From positions 101,825 through 165,824 of the forward strand of contig ML986693.1 of assembly GCA_010094045.1 (NCBI GenBank): 64,000 bases of DNA. Direction: 5' to 3'. This document shows, in pieces, positions 22,691-35,500 of the stretch (within the stretch, counting starts at the first letter, position 1; each line of letters begins with the position of its first letter). Made by a program: the position numbers and the translations under genes. The DNA comes from Lojkania enalia (lineage: Eukaryota > Ascomycota > Dothideomycetes > Pleosporales). Below the pieces are notes generated by a model. It did no database searches. It had not been told where the DNA came from and saw nothing but the letters and a program-made list of their open reading frames with translations.

Positions 22691-24376
22691 ACGTATTCTA
22701 CTATCGAAGCAGCTAAACTATTAAAGCGGCCACTTTATCTTAGTATTATAAATACTACGTACGAACTATAATAAATCTACAATACGACCTTCTATTAATT
22801 TAATAAGAAGGTAGAATTGAGCTTGCCTTACAGGCGTATAAATTAGGCTAGTTTAAGAGCGTATAATATGCTGCTATAACTTTTAACGTATAATATTAAT
22901 AACTCTCTACTCGACTTTATAGAATCGCGTTTTACCCTCGTATATAACTAAATCGCTAGAAGCTTATAGTAACCGAAGAATAAATAATCATATAATATAT
23001 TCTTAACCTTAATTCGCGAGGATTTACGCCCCGGCTATATAAGGTAGTAGATATAGTAGATAAACTATTAGGCGTACGTAGTAGAATATCTATAAGAAAG
23101 AATTAGCCTAAACAATTTATAGCATATATAAACAAGCTTAAAATAGCCTTTAATTAAGTAAAGGATTGCTAAAGAATAAAATAAGAGAATCTAGAAGTTA
23201 TTAACATGTAGTTTAAGCTCGTACAGGATATAATTGCGAAATATAGTATATATAATAATAATATCTACAACTTTAATAAGACAGGCTTTTAGATAGGTAT
23301 TATTAGTATTATAAAGGGTATTATAGGTTTAGAATATTATATAAGGTCTACTCTTATATAGCTAGACGATCGCGAGTAGGTTATAATTATTTAGAGTATC
23401 TACGCTGCTGTGTATACGACCCTACTATTTATTATCTATAAAGGACGCGTCTATATCTCTATATAGTATAAAGAAGCAGGTATATTATATAATTGGAAAA
23501 TTTTAGTTTCTAAGAACGGCTGGATAAATAACGCGTTTAGTCTTAAATAGCTAAAGTACTTTAATAAGTATATAAAGATACGTTAGGTAGGGTCGTATAA
23601 GCTACTTATTTTAGACAGCTATAAAAGCTACTTTAACCAGGAATTTAAGAATTACTACCTTATACGAAAGATCCTAATACTTTATATACCTTCTTATTTA
23701 TTATATATACTTCAGCCTCTTAATATAGTTTACTTCTTACTATTAAAGCTAAAGTACTTACAGTATATATAAGATTTAGCGCGCTAATATGTCTACTATA
23801 TTAATAAAGAAGGCTTTTTTCCAGTTTTTAAGGACGCGTTTTTTAATATATTTATATATAAGAACTGTTAAAAGACCTTTAAAGTAATAGGAATTATTCC
23901 TCTAAATATATAGGTTATATTAAATTACCTTAATATATAACTGCGTACCCTACTAGAACTACTTCTATAAGAAAACTTCTAGTAGTCTAAAACTCTAAGT
24001 AATATATATAAATTTAGGTTATAATTAATACTTATACGAAAGTTCTTTATATAATTATTAAAAGAGGCGTAAGAAGGATTCTTATAGCTTATAAAAGGTG
24101 CTGAGTTAATACTATATTAGAATACGCTTCTTTAAGCTTATAACTCTAAGCTTAAAAGGTAATTAGAAGAAGTAACTAAGCGTAAAACGCGTAAAAGAAA
24201 GTATATTTAGTATAACAGTATAGTATTATATAGTAAGGGATCTTTATATATAGCTGCTGAAGCATCTATAGGCTCTCAGCCCTTTAAGAAGACTCGTAGT
24301 ACTAATACTTAAGAAAGGGCTTAACCAGCTCAATACTACTATAGTAACTATAGTAAGACTGGATATAACGCTCGTA
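22691..24376 (+). mobile_element. Fot1/pogo-type element E0, right end in gap 2
   Basis: Starts ACGTATTCTAC after TA, with 17-bp units at 22702-22718 and 22719-22735, and runs as one uninterrupted copy into the gap. By comparison with E1 only about 185 bp of its right end are missing. Three other copies lie in the window: E1, E2 and the inverted E3. Confidence 0.88.
22960..24376 (+). pseudogene. E0 transposase, Fot1/pogo DDE
   Basis: The forward frame reads RLYKVVDIVDKLLG, QPKQFIAYINKLKIAFNQ, then YNFNKTGFQIG with the first Asp changed to Asn (23275-23277), GSYKLLILDSYKSYF with the second Asp intact (23614-23616), and ILQPLNIVYFLLLK with the third changed to Asn (23722-23724). The C-terminus is basic with KRKTRKRKY and ends in YYYSNYSKTGYNAR before the gap. 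Several TAG/TAA remain. The start codon is not determined. Confidence 0.82.
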
Positions 24377-24971
24377 NNNNNNNNNNNNNNNNNNNNNNNN
24401 NNNNNNNNNNNNNNNNNNNNNNNNNNNNNNNNNNNNNNNNNNNNNNNNNNNNNNNNNNNNNNNNNNNNNNNNNNNNNNNNNNNNNNNNNNNNNNNNNNNN
24501 NNNNNNNNNNNNNNNNNNNNNNNNNNNNNNNNNNNNNNNNNNNNNNNNNNNNNNNNNNNNNNNNNNNNNNNNNNNNNNNNNNNNNNNNNNNNNNNNNNNN
24601 NNNNNNNNNNNNNNNNNNNNNNNNNNNNNNNNNNNNNNNNNNNNNNNNNNNNNNNNNNNNNNNNNNNNNNNNNNNNNNNNNNNNNNNNNNNNNNNNNNNN
24701 NNNNNNNNNNNNNNNNNNNNNNNNNNNNNNNNNNNNNNNNNNNNNNNNNNNNNNNNNNNNNNNNNNNNNNNNNNNNNNNNNNNNNNNNNNNNNNNNNNNN
24801 NNNNNNNNNNNNNNNNNNNNNNNNNNNNNNNNNNNNNNNNNNNNNNNNNNNNNNNNNNNNNNNNNNNNNNNNNNNNNNNNNNNNNNNNNNNNNNNNNNNN
24901 NNNNNNNNNNNNNNNNNNNNNNNNNNNNNNNNNNNNNNNNNNNNNNNNNNNNNNNNNNNNNNNNNNNNNNN
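24377..24971. other. assembly gap 2 (595 N)
   Basis: The gap lies between the right part of E0 and the inverted E copy E3. It hides the end of E0, the truncated or full remainder of E3, and probably the rest of the LTR and the C1 terminal repeat. Given those expectations its true length is likely to differ from 595. Confidence 0.95.
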
Positions 24972-25182
24972 CCTAATAGTTTATCTACTATATTTATTAT
25001 TTTATATAGCTGGGGCGTAAATCCTCGTAAATTAAGGGTAAAAATATATTATACAATTGTTTATTTTTTAATTATTATAAGTTTCTAGTAATTTATTTAT
25101 ATATATATAAATAAAATACAATTCTATAAAGTTAAATAGAGAGTTATTAATATTATATATTAAAAGCTATAGTAGTATATTA
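24972..25182 (-). mobile_element. inverted E copy E3, inner part
   Basis: Reverse complement of E0 from roughly 23075 back to 22875 (for example TATATAGCTGGGGCGTAAATC against the E0 region near 23025). It continues, beyond element K, at 54226-54396, where the E terminal repeat is reached. Confidence 0.85.
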
Positions 25183-25439
25183 TAATATAGTTTATAAGCG
25201 GGCTGTTAATATAAATAAGCTATTATCTTACTAAACTTTTAACAGCCTATCTAGATTAATATATAATAGCTTAATATAGTAATATATAATTAATCTATAA
25301 AGAATTATAAATTATTCTTATAATTTTAGCTATTAATTAAGGTTAAGTTTTAACTAAGAATAATACTGTAACAACTTTTTACTACTTTTAAAGTACTCTC
25401 CACCTTTAATATACTAAAATAGCTATATAACGCGATTAT

Positions 25440-26253
25440 AAGCCGAATTTAAAGAAGCTTATAAAGATTAAAGAGGAAGTACTTATTAGCTATATCCTTA
25501 ATTAGGATTTATAAGAATTTCCGCCTATAATTAATAGTATATAGGTTATAGTAAATAGACTATTAACTAAGTATAATACTAGCTAGGTTAGTATCTACTA
25601 GCTATTAGAAGTACGGTTCTATACTACTATACTACTATAACTAAAAGGTATAAATAATTAATATTACTAATTATAGGTGTAGAATAATATATATACTCTT
25701 ATACTAGCTTTAAAATTTTATATAGTATATTAAATATCTTAAAACCTAATTAAACTATTTTTATAATTAATAGTAAGCTTTATATAAAGATCTAATAATT
25801 ATAGACGTATAGTTCTAGCTTCTATAGGGTATAAAGGAGAAGTATAGAATTTAAAATAAAGATACCTATAATTTTAATAAGATAGGCTTTATTATAGGCT
25901 AAATATTAGCTTAGCTAGTTATTATAGGGTTAGAGAATTATTATTTAAAGACTATCTAGTTAAATAATTATAAATAGACTATAATAATTTTAGTAATTAA
26001 TATAATTAGCTAGATAATCCTACTACTTATTATTTTTAAAAGCGTCTACTACCTATCTTATTAGTATAAGAGTAATAATATACTAGATAATTAAGTAATT
26101 ATAACTAGTAATAATAGCTAAATAAATAATAAGATTAGTATTATTTAATTTAAGTATTTTAATTAGTATATAAAGAGCTGTATAATAGATACCTATTAAT
26201 TACTAGTTATTAACAGCTATAATAGCTATGTTTCGCTTAAGTTTTAAAAGATC
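25440..26253 (+). pseudogene. K transposase, first part
   Basis: Fot/pogo-type frame with heavy RIP damage. Recognisable are an NYEWTTIILVINTTSQIILLLIIF-like core stretch, ISIIQFKYFNQYIK, and LLVINSYNSY (second Asp changed to Asn). The gene stops at LKFQKI, where hAT-B inserts, and resumes with KIYKKKKIIYLYI at 43625. Confidence 0.7.
26246..26253. repeat. hAT-B target duplication, left (AAAAGATC)
   Basis: Perfect 8-bp match with 43617-43624. Eight bases is the hAT standard, and the K transposase reading frame resumes across the pair. Confidence 0.92.
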
Positions 26254-26259
26254 TAGGCT

Positions 26260-26430
26260 AGTAAATAGGTATAAGTTAGGTTGGAGTTAGAGTTTTATAT
26301 AAGTAGGGTAGAGTTAAGGTTAGAATCTTACTAATCAGCCTAGAATATAAATAGGGTTAGAGTAGCTATTTAGTAATAGGGTATAGGTTAAGATAGGGTT
26401 ATATAGACTAAGTTTTCTTAGAATCTAACT
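26260..26430 (+). repeat. telomere-like subterminal repeats, hAT-B left end
   Basis: GTTAGGTTGGAGTTAGAG, GAGTTAAGGTTAG and GGGTTAGAGTAGC units next to the terminal repeat, matching the inverted right end of copy A. Confidence 0.75.
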
Positions 26431-26639
26431 AATTAGTATACTTTAGAAAGTAGCTTAATAAGAGTATATATAGTATAATATTCTAGGGTTTTATTATAGC
26501 TATTTATTATAGATTAGACTAATCTTACTTTATTAGATTTTAGGATAGTATACTATAGTATATTATAGACTATAGTAGTATAAATCTTAACTATTAATCT
26601 TATATACCTTAATCTAATATTATAATATATTTATAATAG

Positions 26640-27171
26640 TAATTTATTATATAAATTATAGAGGTTTATAAATTTCTTAATAAATATATTTTTATAGTAG
26701 CTCCTTATTAATAATAGTATTAGAATTAATATTCTTCTAGTTAATCTCTAGTTCTTTATTATATACCTAAACTAGAAGTTTAAAGAAATCTATAACCTTA
26801 TTAGCGTTATAAAAAGGGCTTAGCTTATTAATATTTTAGACCTCTATAGTCTAGTATACCTTTTTAGTATAATAGTTCTCTCTGCTTATTATATATTTTA
26901 GAAATATAATATCCCGGATTCTCTATATAGTAAGATAATATCTTCTATCTCTAATTATATGTCTAGTAGTATTAAAAACCCGTTTAATACTAACTTCTAT
27001 AATTTATATTAGAAGAATATCTTTTATAACTTAAGTAAGCTATAGATATTAATATTCGTTTACTCTCTACTAGCCTAATATATTAAAGTTATAATCTTAA
27101 ATAGGAGATATATTTAAATAACTTTCTCCTTCTTAATATGTTAGTTCTTTCTCTTCTTCCTCTAACTCTCC

Positions 27172-27206
<35 letters not shown>

Positions 27207-28691
27207 CTATATTACTTAGAACTTAGTCTAGAAAACTTAAGAAGCTGTTTAAGGATAAATATTATAGAGATAGTTTATAAAACTACTTATTATTTTATAT
27301 TTATTAAGGTTAGAGTATTATAGATAAAATATAGTCTAGTATATCCTTATTATAGCGATTAAGATATTTAAGGAATTGTTAGTAATAGGTTTCCCTATAT
27401 TAAAGGTCCTAAGTTTTATTCTATAGCTATAGTTAGAAGCTAATATAATAAATAGCTATAATAAAAGTATCTTATATATTATAAGCTTTTAAGATAGATT
27501 TAAGATTATTATATAGTTAAATAAGTAACTATACTTTATATCTATTTTTAAGTAGTATTTACTTAATTTAGATCGATCCTTCTCTACTATAGCTCTTACT
27601 ACTATTAGCTAATCTAAGTTACTCTCTACATCTTTAGCTAGATCCTTATTTATATTATCTAGAAAATTAAAGAGCCTATTATATATTTACTAAATATACT
27701 AGATTTAAGGCTTTATATTCTTACTAAACGCTTTAATTACTCTTTTAAAATTGCTAAGTAGGTCTATAATTAGTATTAAATAGTACTATTTAGTAGTAGA
27801 TAGTAAAAATTTCTAGAGATTATAGAAATCTACCTTAGTATCCTTATTATTACTAGATTTCTAAGCAGGGATCTTTAAGTTAATTTTATATTAAAGCTAG
27901 TTATTAATATATTATTTAAAGTCTACTATTTAGTTATATATATTAAATATCGAATTCTATTAAATTAGAATATCTCTTATTATAGATAGCTAGTATTTAA
28001 GTAGTAGAGAGCCCTATAAAGTTATAAAATACTTATAGCACTATAGTAATCGATTAATTACTTTATAAATAGCTTAAATCTAATTAGAAATTAGTATATA
28101 ATAACTATAATAACTAATTATAATAAAAAGCTATACTTTATAAAGAGAATTTAGAATAGAAATCTATATCTAAATCTTATTTATATTATATTACTATAAA
28201 ATTCCTCTATTTTCTATCTCTTTAAAGGGTACAAACTTAAGATAGTAAATAATTTCCTAAATAATAAGATTAATAATATAAGTAAAGTATAGAATTATAT
28301 TCTTCTTATAGTTCTATTTAATACTATCTTTATATAGTTTCTCTTATATTATATATATAAATGTACTATTATTAGTAGTATTATTATAGGTAGTTACTAG
28401 TAATTGTTATTATATATTTATGTTTAATAAAATATATAGAACTTCTATTACTATAGAAGTACTAGTATAACTTTCTTAAATAGAGATAAAATTAAGTAGT
28501 CTCTTATAGAACTCCTAGTCTTAATTAATATAGTACCCTTTTACTATAAGAAAACTAAGGTAGTTTTTTATAAACTAGATATTAAACGTAATTAATATCT
28601 TTATACTTTAACTAAAGTTATATAAAAGAGAGAACTAAACTACTATAATCTTATACTTAAATAGCTCTATAAAATTAAATCGGCTAATTAA
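26640..28691 (-). pseudogene. hAT transposase, C-terminal two thirds, copy B
   Basis: Inverted counterpart of 7855-9487 plus 16969-17345 in copy A, here uninterrupted by G1. It includes the C-terminal dimerisation block near 26930-27040 and the YYLKxD-LNPSQK region near 27480-27560. Stops of RIP type occur throughout, so the gene is dead. The N-terminal part lies beyond D2, at 30202-30720. Confidence 0.72.
27171..27210 (+). repeat. (CT)n microsatellite
   Basis: Long TC/CT run inside the hAT; copy A has a shorter interrupted GA run at 9327-9350. The 61-codon Leu/Ser open frame over it is a by-product of the repeat. Confidence 0.85.
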
Positions 28692-28693
28692 TA

Positions 28694-30199
28694 ACGTATT
28701 TTACAAGCGAGTCGCCTACCTAAGTAAATCGCCTACTTTTGCTAAGAAGTTATACTCTACCTACTTATAACGCGATGTAGTAACTACCTTAACCTTAATT
28801 AATCTATTAAAAAGGTTAGGTATTACTAGCTATCTTAGCTATTAATTAAGATTAAATTTAGAGCGTATAAAGTACTACAGCTACCTATAGCATCCCCTAA
28901 ATAACGTTTAGAAACTAACGCGCCGGTAAACCTTTATAATATAATTGTAAGCTCAATTTAAAGAAGCTTACGAAGCTAGAAGAATTAACTATAATATAGT
29001 ATATACTAGACCTATTATCTCGTAGATACCCTCCTATAATCGATAGTATACGAGATATAGCTAACTATTTACTCAGAGCTCGCTCTATAGACTAGGTTAG
29101 TAAAAACTAGCTAATAAACTTTATTAATCGCATTCCTAAACTTAAAATATACTTCTATTAAAAATACAACTATTAAAAAGCTTTCTACAAGGATTCTAAA
29201 GTTATTAGTAGCTGGTTTAACCTTTAATATATAAGGTAGTATATAGTAGGCGCTTATTGTCTACTAGTTATTAATAGCTATAAAAGTTATAAGTCTACTA
29301 AATTTTAGCTACTTTATAAAGAGAAGAATATTATTCTATTATATATACTAGTATATTTATTATATCTACTACAGCCTCTAGATATAGGCTACTTCTTACT
29401 ATTAAAGAAAGTATATAGGCGTAAGATTAATAAGTTTATATAAACTAGTATCTACTATATTATAAAACTTAACTTTCTACTAACCTTTCGTATAGTATAT
29501 TAGCACTCTATTACTAAGGCTAATATATATATAAGCTTTTAAGGTACTAGTTTAAAATTATATAATCCTAATATAATACTATTAAAGCTTAATATTAAAC
29601 TTCGTACTCTATTATTACTACTAGCAGCTAGTTGCCTCTATAAGTTAAAAATACTAACCAACGCTATTAAACTAGGGTTTTAAATAATGCTAATTTAAAA
29701 CCGTATTACTAAATATTAGAATAGCTTACTTACTACGATTAATAATTCTCTTAATTTACTTACTAAAGGTACTATATAGATAGTTTATTTATACGTACTA
29801 TTTTAGCGTTAGGTTAATCAGCTTTAGAAAGTAAATAAGGCTCTATTACAGCGTAAAAAGCGATTAAAAAAGGTTCTATAGAAGTAAGGTAGTCTTACTA
29901 AGGCTAAAGCTGCTGAGATAGCTGCTTAAAAGAAGATAGATAAGTAGCTAGAGGATAAAATACGCGTAGGTAGGAAGTATAGAAGAGCGGGTATACTATA
30001 CTAGAAGTATTATAGCTGCTGCAGCAAGTTTAGATATAATACTAGAACTTATATAGTAGTAGATAAATAGTATATCTATCCCCTATTAAATTATTATAGT
30101 AATACCTATAAGTGTTATTATAATATACGCCTCTAAATATAAAGATAGCTAATAAGGTAGGTAACTCGCTTAGGTAGGTAACTTACTTGTAAAATATGT
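28694..30199 (+). mobile_element. shortened Fot1/pogo-type element D2 (1506 bp)
   Basis: Starts ACGTATTTTACAAGCGAG and ends with its inverted form, flanked by TA at 28692-28693 and 30200-30201. 17-bp units at 28704-28720 and 28721-28737. Same length and same internal deletion as D1, inserted in the hAT-B transposase. Confidence 0.92.
28953..30136 (+). pseudogene. D2 transposase, internally deleted DDE
   Basis: Same reading as D1 with more RIP changes: NFINRIPKLKIYF, SWFNL joined to QYIRQYIVGAYCLLVINSYKSY, and LLQPLDIGYFLLLK. The segment with the first catalytic Asp is missing at the same place, so the deletion predates the spread of the two copies. A protein this short would not be catalytic; it could at most have bound the ends. 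Confidence 0.8.
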
Positions 30200-30201
30200 T
30201 A

Positions 30202-30720
30202 TAATATCTAGTTAGAGAAACTAAACGAATTATTAAAAGGATAGATAATCTACTATTTAGAAAAACTAGTTATTATTAATAATAATACGGACTAGTTTAT
30301 ACTTAAAGGTATTAGTAGAGTATAATAGTATAATTAGATCTTTATTATTAGAAAGCCTAACTATAGGTATATAGAATCTATTATATTTAGGAGCTAGAGT
30401 TTTTAGATAGACCTAGGATCTAAAGTAATTTATTAGATACTTTATACTATTATAATTCTTATTTAGATATATAAGTTAAAAATTATAGTAGTAATAAAAT
30501 ATAAATAAGTAACTATCTAGAAATTATATAGCTTCTCTAAATTATCTTTAAATCTTACTATAATAAATAGTTAAATTCTACTTTAGTTTATTAAATATAT
30601 TTAAAGGGTCCTAAACTTATAGTATTAATTCTTACTATACTATCTATATATTAATAAGCTCTATTACCTCCTATCTATTTTCTTTATCCTCTATCCGCGG
30701 ATATATAATTAGCTAATAGG
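30202..30720 (-). pseudogene. hAT transposase, N-terminal side, copy B
   Basis: Inverted counterpart of about 7320-7850 in copy A, continuing across D2. The CCGCGGATA landmark of copy A (7339-7347) appears inverted near 30700. Heavily mutated. Confidence 0.6.
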
Positions 30721-30904
30721 TTTCTTAGAAACTTTAATAGGAAATCGATAGAACGTTAATTATAAAATACTAGATTTATATTAGTATTAATATAATTATA
30801 ATAAAACGCTGTAATAAAGAATAGTAGAAATATTATAATATTATAGGTATATAAGAAGTTAGAGTTAACAATTAAAAGTATCTAGCTATAAATTATATTT
30901 ATAG

Positions 30905-30983
<79 letters not shown>
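30905..30983 (+). repeat. (ACT)n microsatellite, long allele
   Basis: About 26 perfect ACT units, against about ten imperfect TAG units at the same site in copy A. Clean units suggest expansion after the RIP episode. Confidence 0.92.
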
Positions 30984-32000
30984 ATATATATAAAACTCTA
31001 GTAAAATAGTAGTATATTATACTATTATATTAAGTATTTATTTTTAGAGATAATAGGTTTTATTACTAAACGGTATACTAATACTATACTTCTAGTAGTA
31101 AATTACTATTATTTAATATACTATAGTATACTATCTAGAATCTAATAATTACTCTAGTCTATTTTATAATATACTACTATAATCTATAATATAGTATAAT
31201 ATACTACTCTAGTTAATTAAGTTTATATATATAGGGAAGTAGTATAATTAAAATTTATATAGTATTAGAGAAGTATATTAGATTTTCTTCTACTAACTAT
31301 TAGTAGTAAGAACTAAGCTAATCTTTATTTATTAAAGTATTATTATCTAAGAAACTATTAAAGTTGGTTATATCTTTATCTAAAAAGTCTTTAAAAGTAC
31401 TATTTAACTTTTTACTTAATATTTTATACTTATCCTTATATTATATAAGCTTAGTTTTAATTTTAGAGTTATTATTAACCTTCTCTTTATACTTATCGCT
31501 TTTAATACTCTTAATATAGGGTAAGTTTAAATTAAGAAGAAGATTATTATTAAATTAATTATATACTAATAGAGGCTTTTAATATCTAGAGTAATAATTA
31601 GTATATATCTATAATAAATAGATGTAATAAAAAATATAATAAACTTACTTCTACTCTAGCTCTAAGACTATAGCTAACTCTTCCTTAAATAGTTTCTTAA
31701 TAAACTCTTACTATTTATTTTAAGTATCCTTACTTTTAAAGCTATTATTTTATAGTTTAAGAAGGTTATCTTAGTATATTTTATATATAACCTTCTATAT
31801 AGCTATTCTAGAGCTATATACCTATAATAGACTATAAGCTAATTTTTATATAGTAGATATATCTTTCTTTTAACTAGTAGCCTTTTATAGAACTATTTAG
31901 TAATATTTAAAACTAATCTTTTAGTTAATATACTCCTATTTTAAGTAGATAGCCTTTAGCTTTACCTTTAACTAATTATCTATTTACTTATAAGTATATA

Positions 32001-32204
32001 TATTATAGGGATTTTTAGCTAGTCTATTAAGCTATATTAGATATCGACGTACGATATTATATACGATATTACGCTAGATATTATACTAGATATTAGCTAA
32101 TATACCCCTTTTTTATATATATAAATATAGCCTACTAGCTATCTTTAATTAACTAGTTTAGCTCCTTATCTCCCTCCTTGAGATAAGATTCGCCTCTTAC
32201 TATA
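32001..32204 (+). repeat. copia 5' LTR
   Basis: TATTATAGGG (from TGTTATAGGG) to CTTACTATA (CTTACCACA in the 3' copy). Uninterrupted, which reveals the insertion in the 3' LTR. Confidence 0.9.
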
Positions 32205-32217
32205 GTTATAAGCCCGG
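32205..32217 (+). promoter_or_regulatory. copia primer-binding site, initiator-tRNA half type
   Basis: GTTATAAGCCCGG directly follows the LTR. Before RIP it would have read GTTATGAGCCCGG, whose first ten bases complement the anticodon loop region of initiator methionine tRNA (GGGCTCATAAC). Copia and Ty5-type elements are known to prime from a cleaved half of this tRNA. Confidence 0.75.
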
Positions 32218-32514
32218 TTACTATACTAAAATAACTGCAACTTAACCTTTTTATATATATATCGTGATTAATATTATACCTTTTTATTTAGTATTATAAT
32301 ATTGCGATATTATTATCTTTATTATTTACTAATAATCTTTAAATACTTAGCTATTAGAATTATATATAAATTCTGTACTTTATAAGCTTATTAACGTACT
32401 ATATTACGTTTAAGGCTATTCTTTTAGTATTATATACAGATTCTATACTTTATAAGCCTATTAATACGCTACATCGTATTTAAGGCTATTTTATTCTCTA
32501 GTATCGATATATTC

Positions 32515-35500
32515 TAGTATATTTCTAGTATTATAATAGCTGTATACTCCTCTATAGTTATATCTAAGAAGAAGATACTTAGTATTTCTAGTAATTAGGA
32601 GGATTAGCTTAAATAGTATAAACTAATAGCTAGTAGGCTAAGAGTATAGAAATATTTAGATCTAAGTATACCTCTTAAAAAGGTTAAAATCTATAAACTA
32701 GAACCTCCCCTCTCTAATATAAGTAAGTTCCGGACCCTAAAGATAAATCTAGAAGGGGAAATAGAAAGATACCCCTCTAGTAGAGTTATATATAAGGAGA
32801 TAACCTCGATATAAATAATAGATTAGAACTAGGTAAGGGACTAGTATAATTAATAAAGAAAGGATTAAATTAAGATTAATAATACTCTCTATATTATATA
32901 TAGTAATATCCTAATAATAATATTACTTTAATATAAAGTAATACTTAATAATAATATAACTAGCTATAAGATTCTTAGAATTTTATAGGAAAAGTTAGCG
33001 TCTACTATTAAGTCGAGGGAGTAACTAATTTAGAAGGAATATTAAGCTCTCCTTAAGTACTTAACTAATAGAGAGGTAGAGAAGTAGCTAAATTAGTAGA
33101 ATTAGATAATCTATCGTACTAAAGTTACTAGCTTAGTAGAAGTTTAGAGTTTTAGAGTAGAAAAGGATTTTCTTCTAATAGTTACTAAGAAAGATAAGGT
33201 GTAGGCGCTAATCTATATAGTACCGATCAACGCTAAAAATAAGCTAGGTAGAATTAATTAACTAATTTCTATAATTAAATAATTAGTATATTAATATACT
33301 AACTACTATAGATATTTTAATCTATAGAAGGTATTTAGCTTATTTACAGCTTTATAAATCTATTAATTTTTTAAGTAAATTCTAATAGTATTATATAGTA
33401 GTCTTAAGAAAAATCCGGTTCGCAATTATATACTCTACTACCCTACTTCTATAAGAAGCGGTACTTCTAAAGTAATTGCAAGTATATAAACGAATCGATT
33501 AGACTACTAAACTAGGTACTAGATTAGAAAATACTAAAAGTCTAAGATAATATCTTAAATAAGAATAATTAGATAAAAAAGAATACTCTAAAGGTAAATA
33601 TAGAAAAATATAAGAAGTTAAAATCCTCGTTTAATAGTAAAGCTTCTACGAAAGCTGCTAGCTTCTAGGGAAATACCTAGGTAATTTAAAGAGGCAATTT
33701 TTTAGTAAATACTACCCCTAAGAAAGAAGATACTAGTATTCTAAATTAGTAGATATTTAATCTAGGTTCTAATATCTATATATATAGCTCTAAAGCTTTT
33801 AGTTAATAGACTATTTAGATAGCAAATTCTAAAGATAAAATTACTATAGAAGGTAGTATATACTTTATATTAGAATAGGGTACTATTATAATTATAATTA
33901 ATTCTCCTACAGGCCTAAAGGATATTAAACTAATAGAAGTTACTTATATTCCTTAGTTGTTAACTAATATTATAGCCTTAATTAGAAATAGGAAATAGAG
34001 TATTTAGTTTAATTTAGGTAGAGATTACTTTTACTAGTATAATTACTATAATATCGTTTATTACTTAGAGTTATTTAATAGCTACTAGCTACTAGACGTA
34101 AACCTAGTAAAAAAGCCTCTATTTAATTTGCTTTCTAGATATAAGATAGTTGTAGTAATTAAAGAAAAATTCTTCTATTACTAGTAACTAATATAAATTA
34201 TTTCTTCAGCTGAAGTATACTAATTATTAAACTACCTAGGTAGAGATTTAGTATTAGCCCTACCTTAGATAGCTAAGGGTATCTAGTTAAGTAATTAGAA
34301 AGTACTAGTATAGTAAGATTACTAGATATATATATATAAGCAAAGTTATTATAATAGATTAGCTAGTATAGTTAGTTTTATCTAACTACTAAACTATTCA
34401 AGAGAATTATGATTAATATTATACAACTTTAGAAGGACTGTAAGAGGTACTATAATAGTAAGAAATACCTATTTTATATAGTTAATTAGGTGTTCTAGTA
34501 GTATAAAGAATTTATAATATATAATCGGTTGAAATCTACTCTTATAAAAGCCTTTAAAATACTGTTAGTAAAAATTAAACGATAGTATAAAAGAAAGATT
34601 ATATATATCCGTATAGATAATAATTTAAGCTTTTTAGAACTTATAGAAGTATTATTTAATTAAGGAATTATAATTAAAGCTCGCGCGCCTTATATACCTA
34701 AGTAGAATAGCTTAGTAGAATAAGTAGAATATTAAATTATAACCCGCGCGCGCGCTCTTATAATAGAAAATAATATCTCTAATAAATACGCTAATAAATT
34801 AGCTTATATAGTAATATACCTACTTAATAGAACGCTAATTATAAGCCTTTAATTTAAAACCTTATATAAGGCCGTTTTTAACTATAAACTATCTCTTACT
34901 TACTTTTAGGTTATAGAATTACGAGCGTACGTTTTAGATAAAACTCTATTAAGAGGTAATAAACTAGCGTTGCGGGTACTAATTAGGAAACTCTTATAAT
35001 ATAAGAGTATAAATATATACTGAGTACTAATTCTAAAACTAAAACGGGTACTTAATACTAGAGATGTTATATTTAGCGATATTATATCTAGTAAGGAGGA
35101 GGAATATCTGCTAAAAGAATCTTTAGAGAAGATTCTTTTTTAAATTAATAATATTAAGAGCTCTATTAATAGTAGTAATAATAAAACGATTAAAGTTGTA
35201 GAAGTAATCTATAAGAATCGGCTGTCTAATTAAGATATCTCTACTAAGTTAGTAGGAAATTTAATTAGTAAAAAGGTCTATTAGTAGAAGAATACTATTT
35301 TTAAAGAATAAATCGACGATATTACTAGTAATTAGGAACTCCTAATACTAGAATTAATACTAGTACTAGTACTAAGAAATTAGGATACCCCTATAGTACT
35401 ACTAGTAAATAATAAGAATACTACGTTTAGTAATAATTTACTATAAAAATAGTAACTATTATCTACTTATACTTCTATACCTTTAAAAAGAATAAATAAT

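Noticed and set aside
27138..27323. 61-codon Leu/Ser-rich open frame
   Set aside because: It is produced by the (CT)n run and lies antisense to the hAT transposase.
30905..30983. CRISPR-like or regulatory array
   Set aside because: Perfect 3-bp units without spacers; it is a microsatellite.
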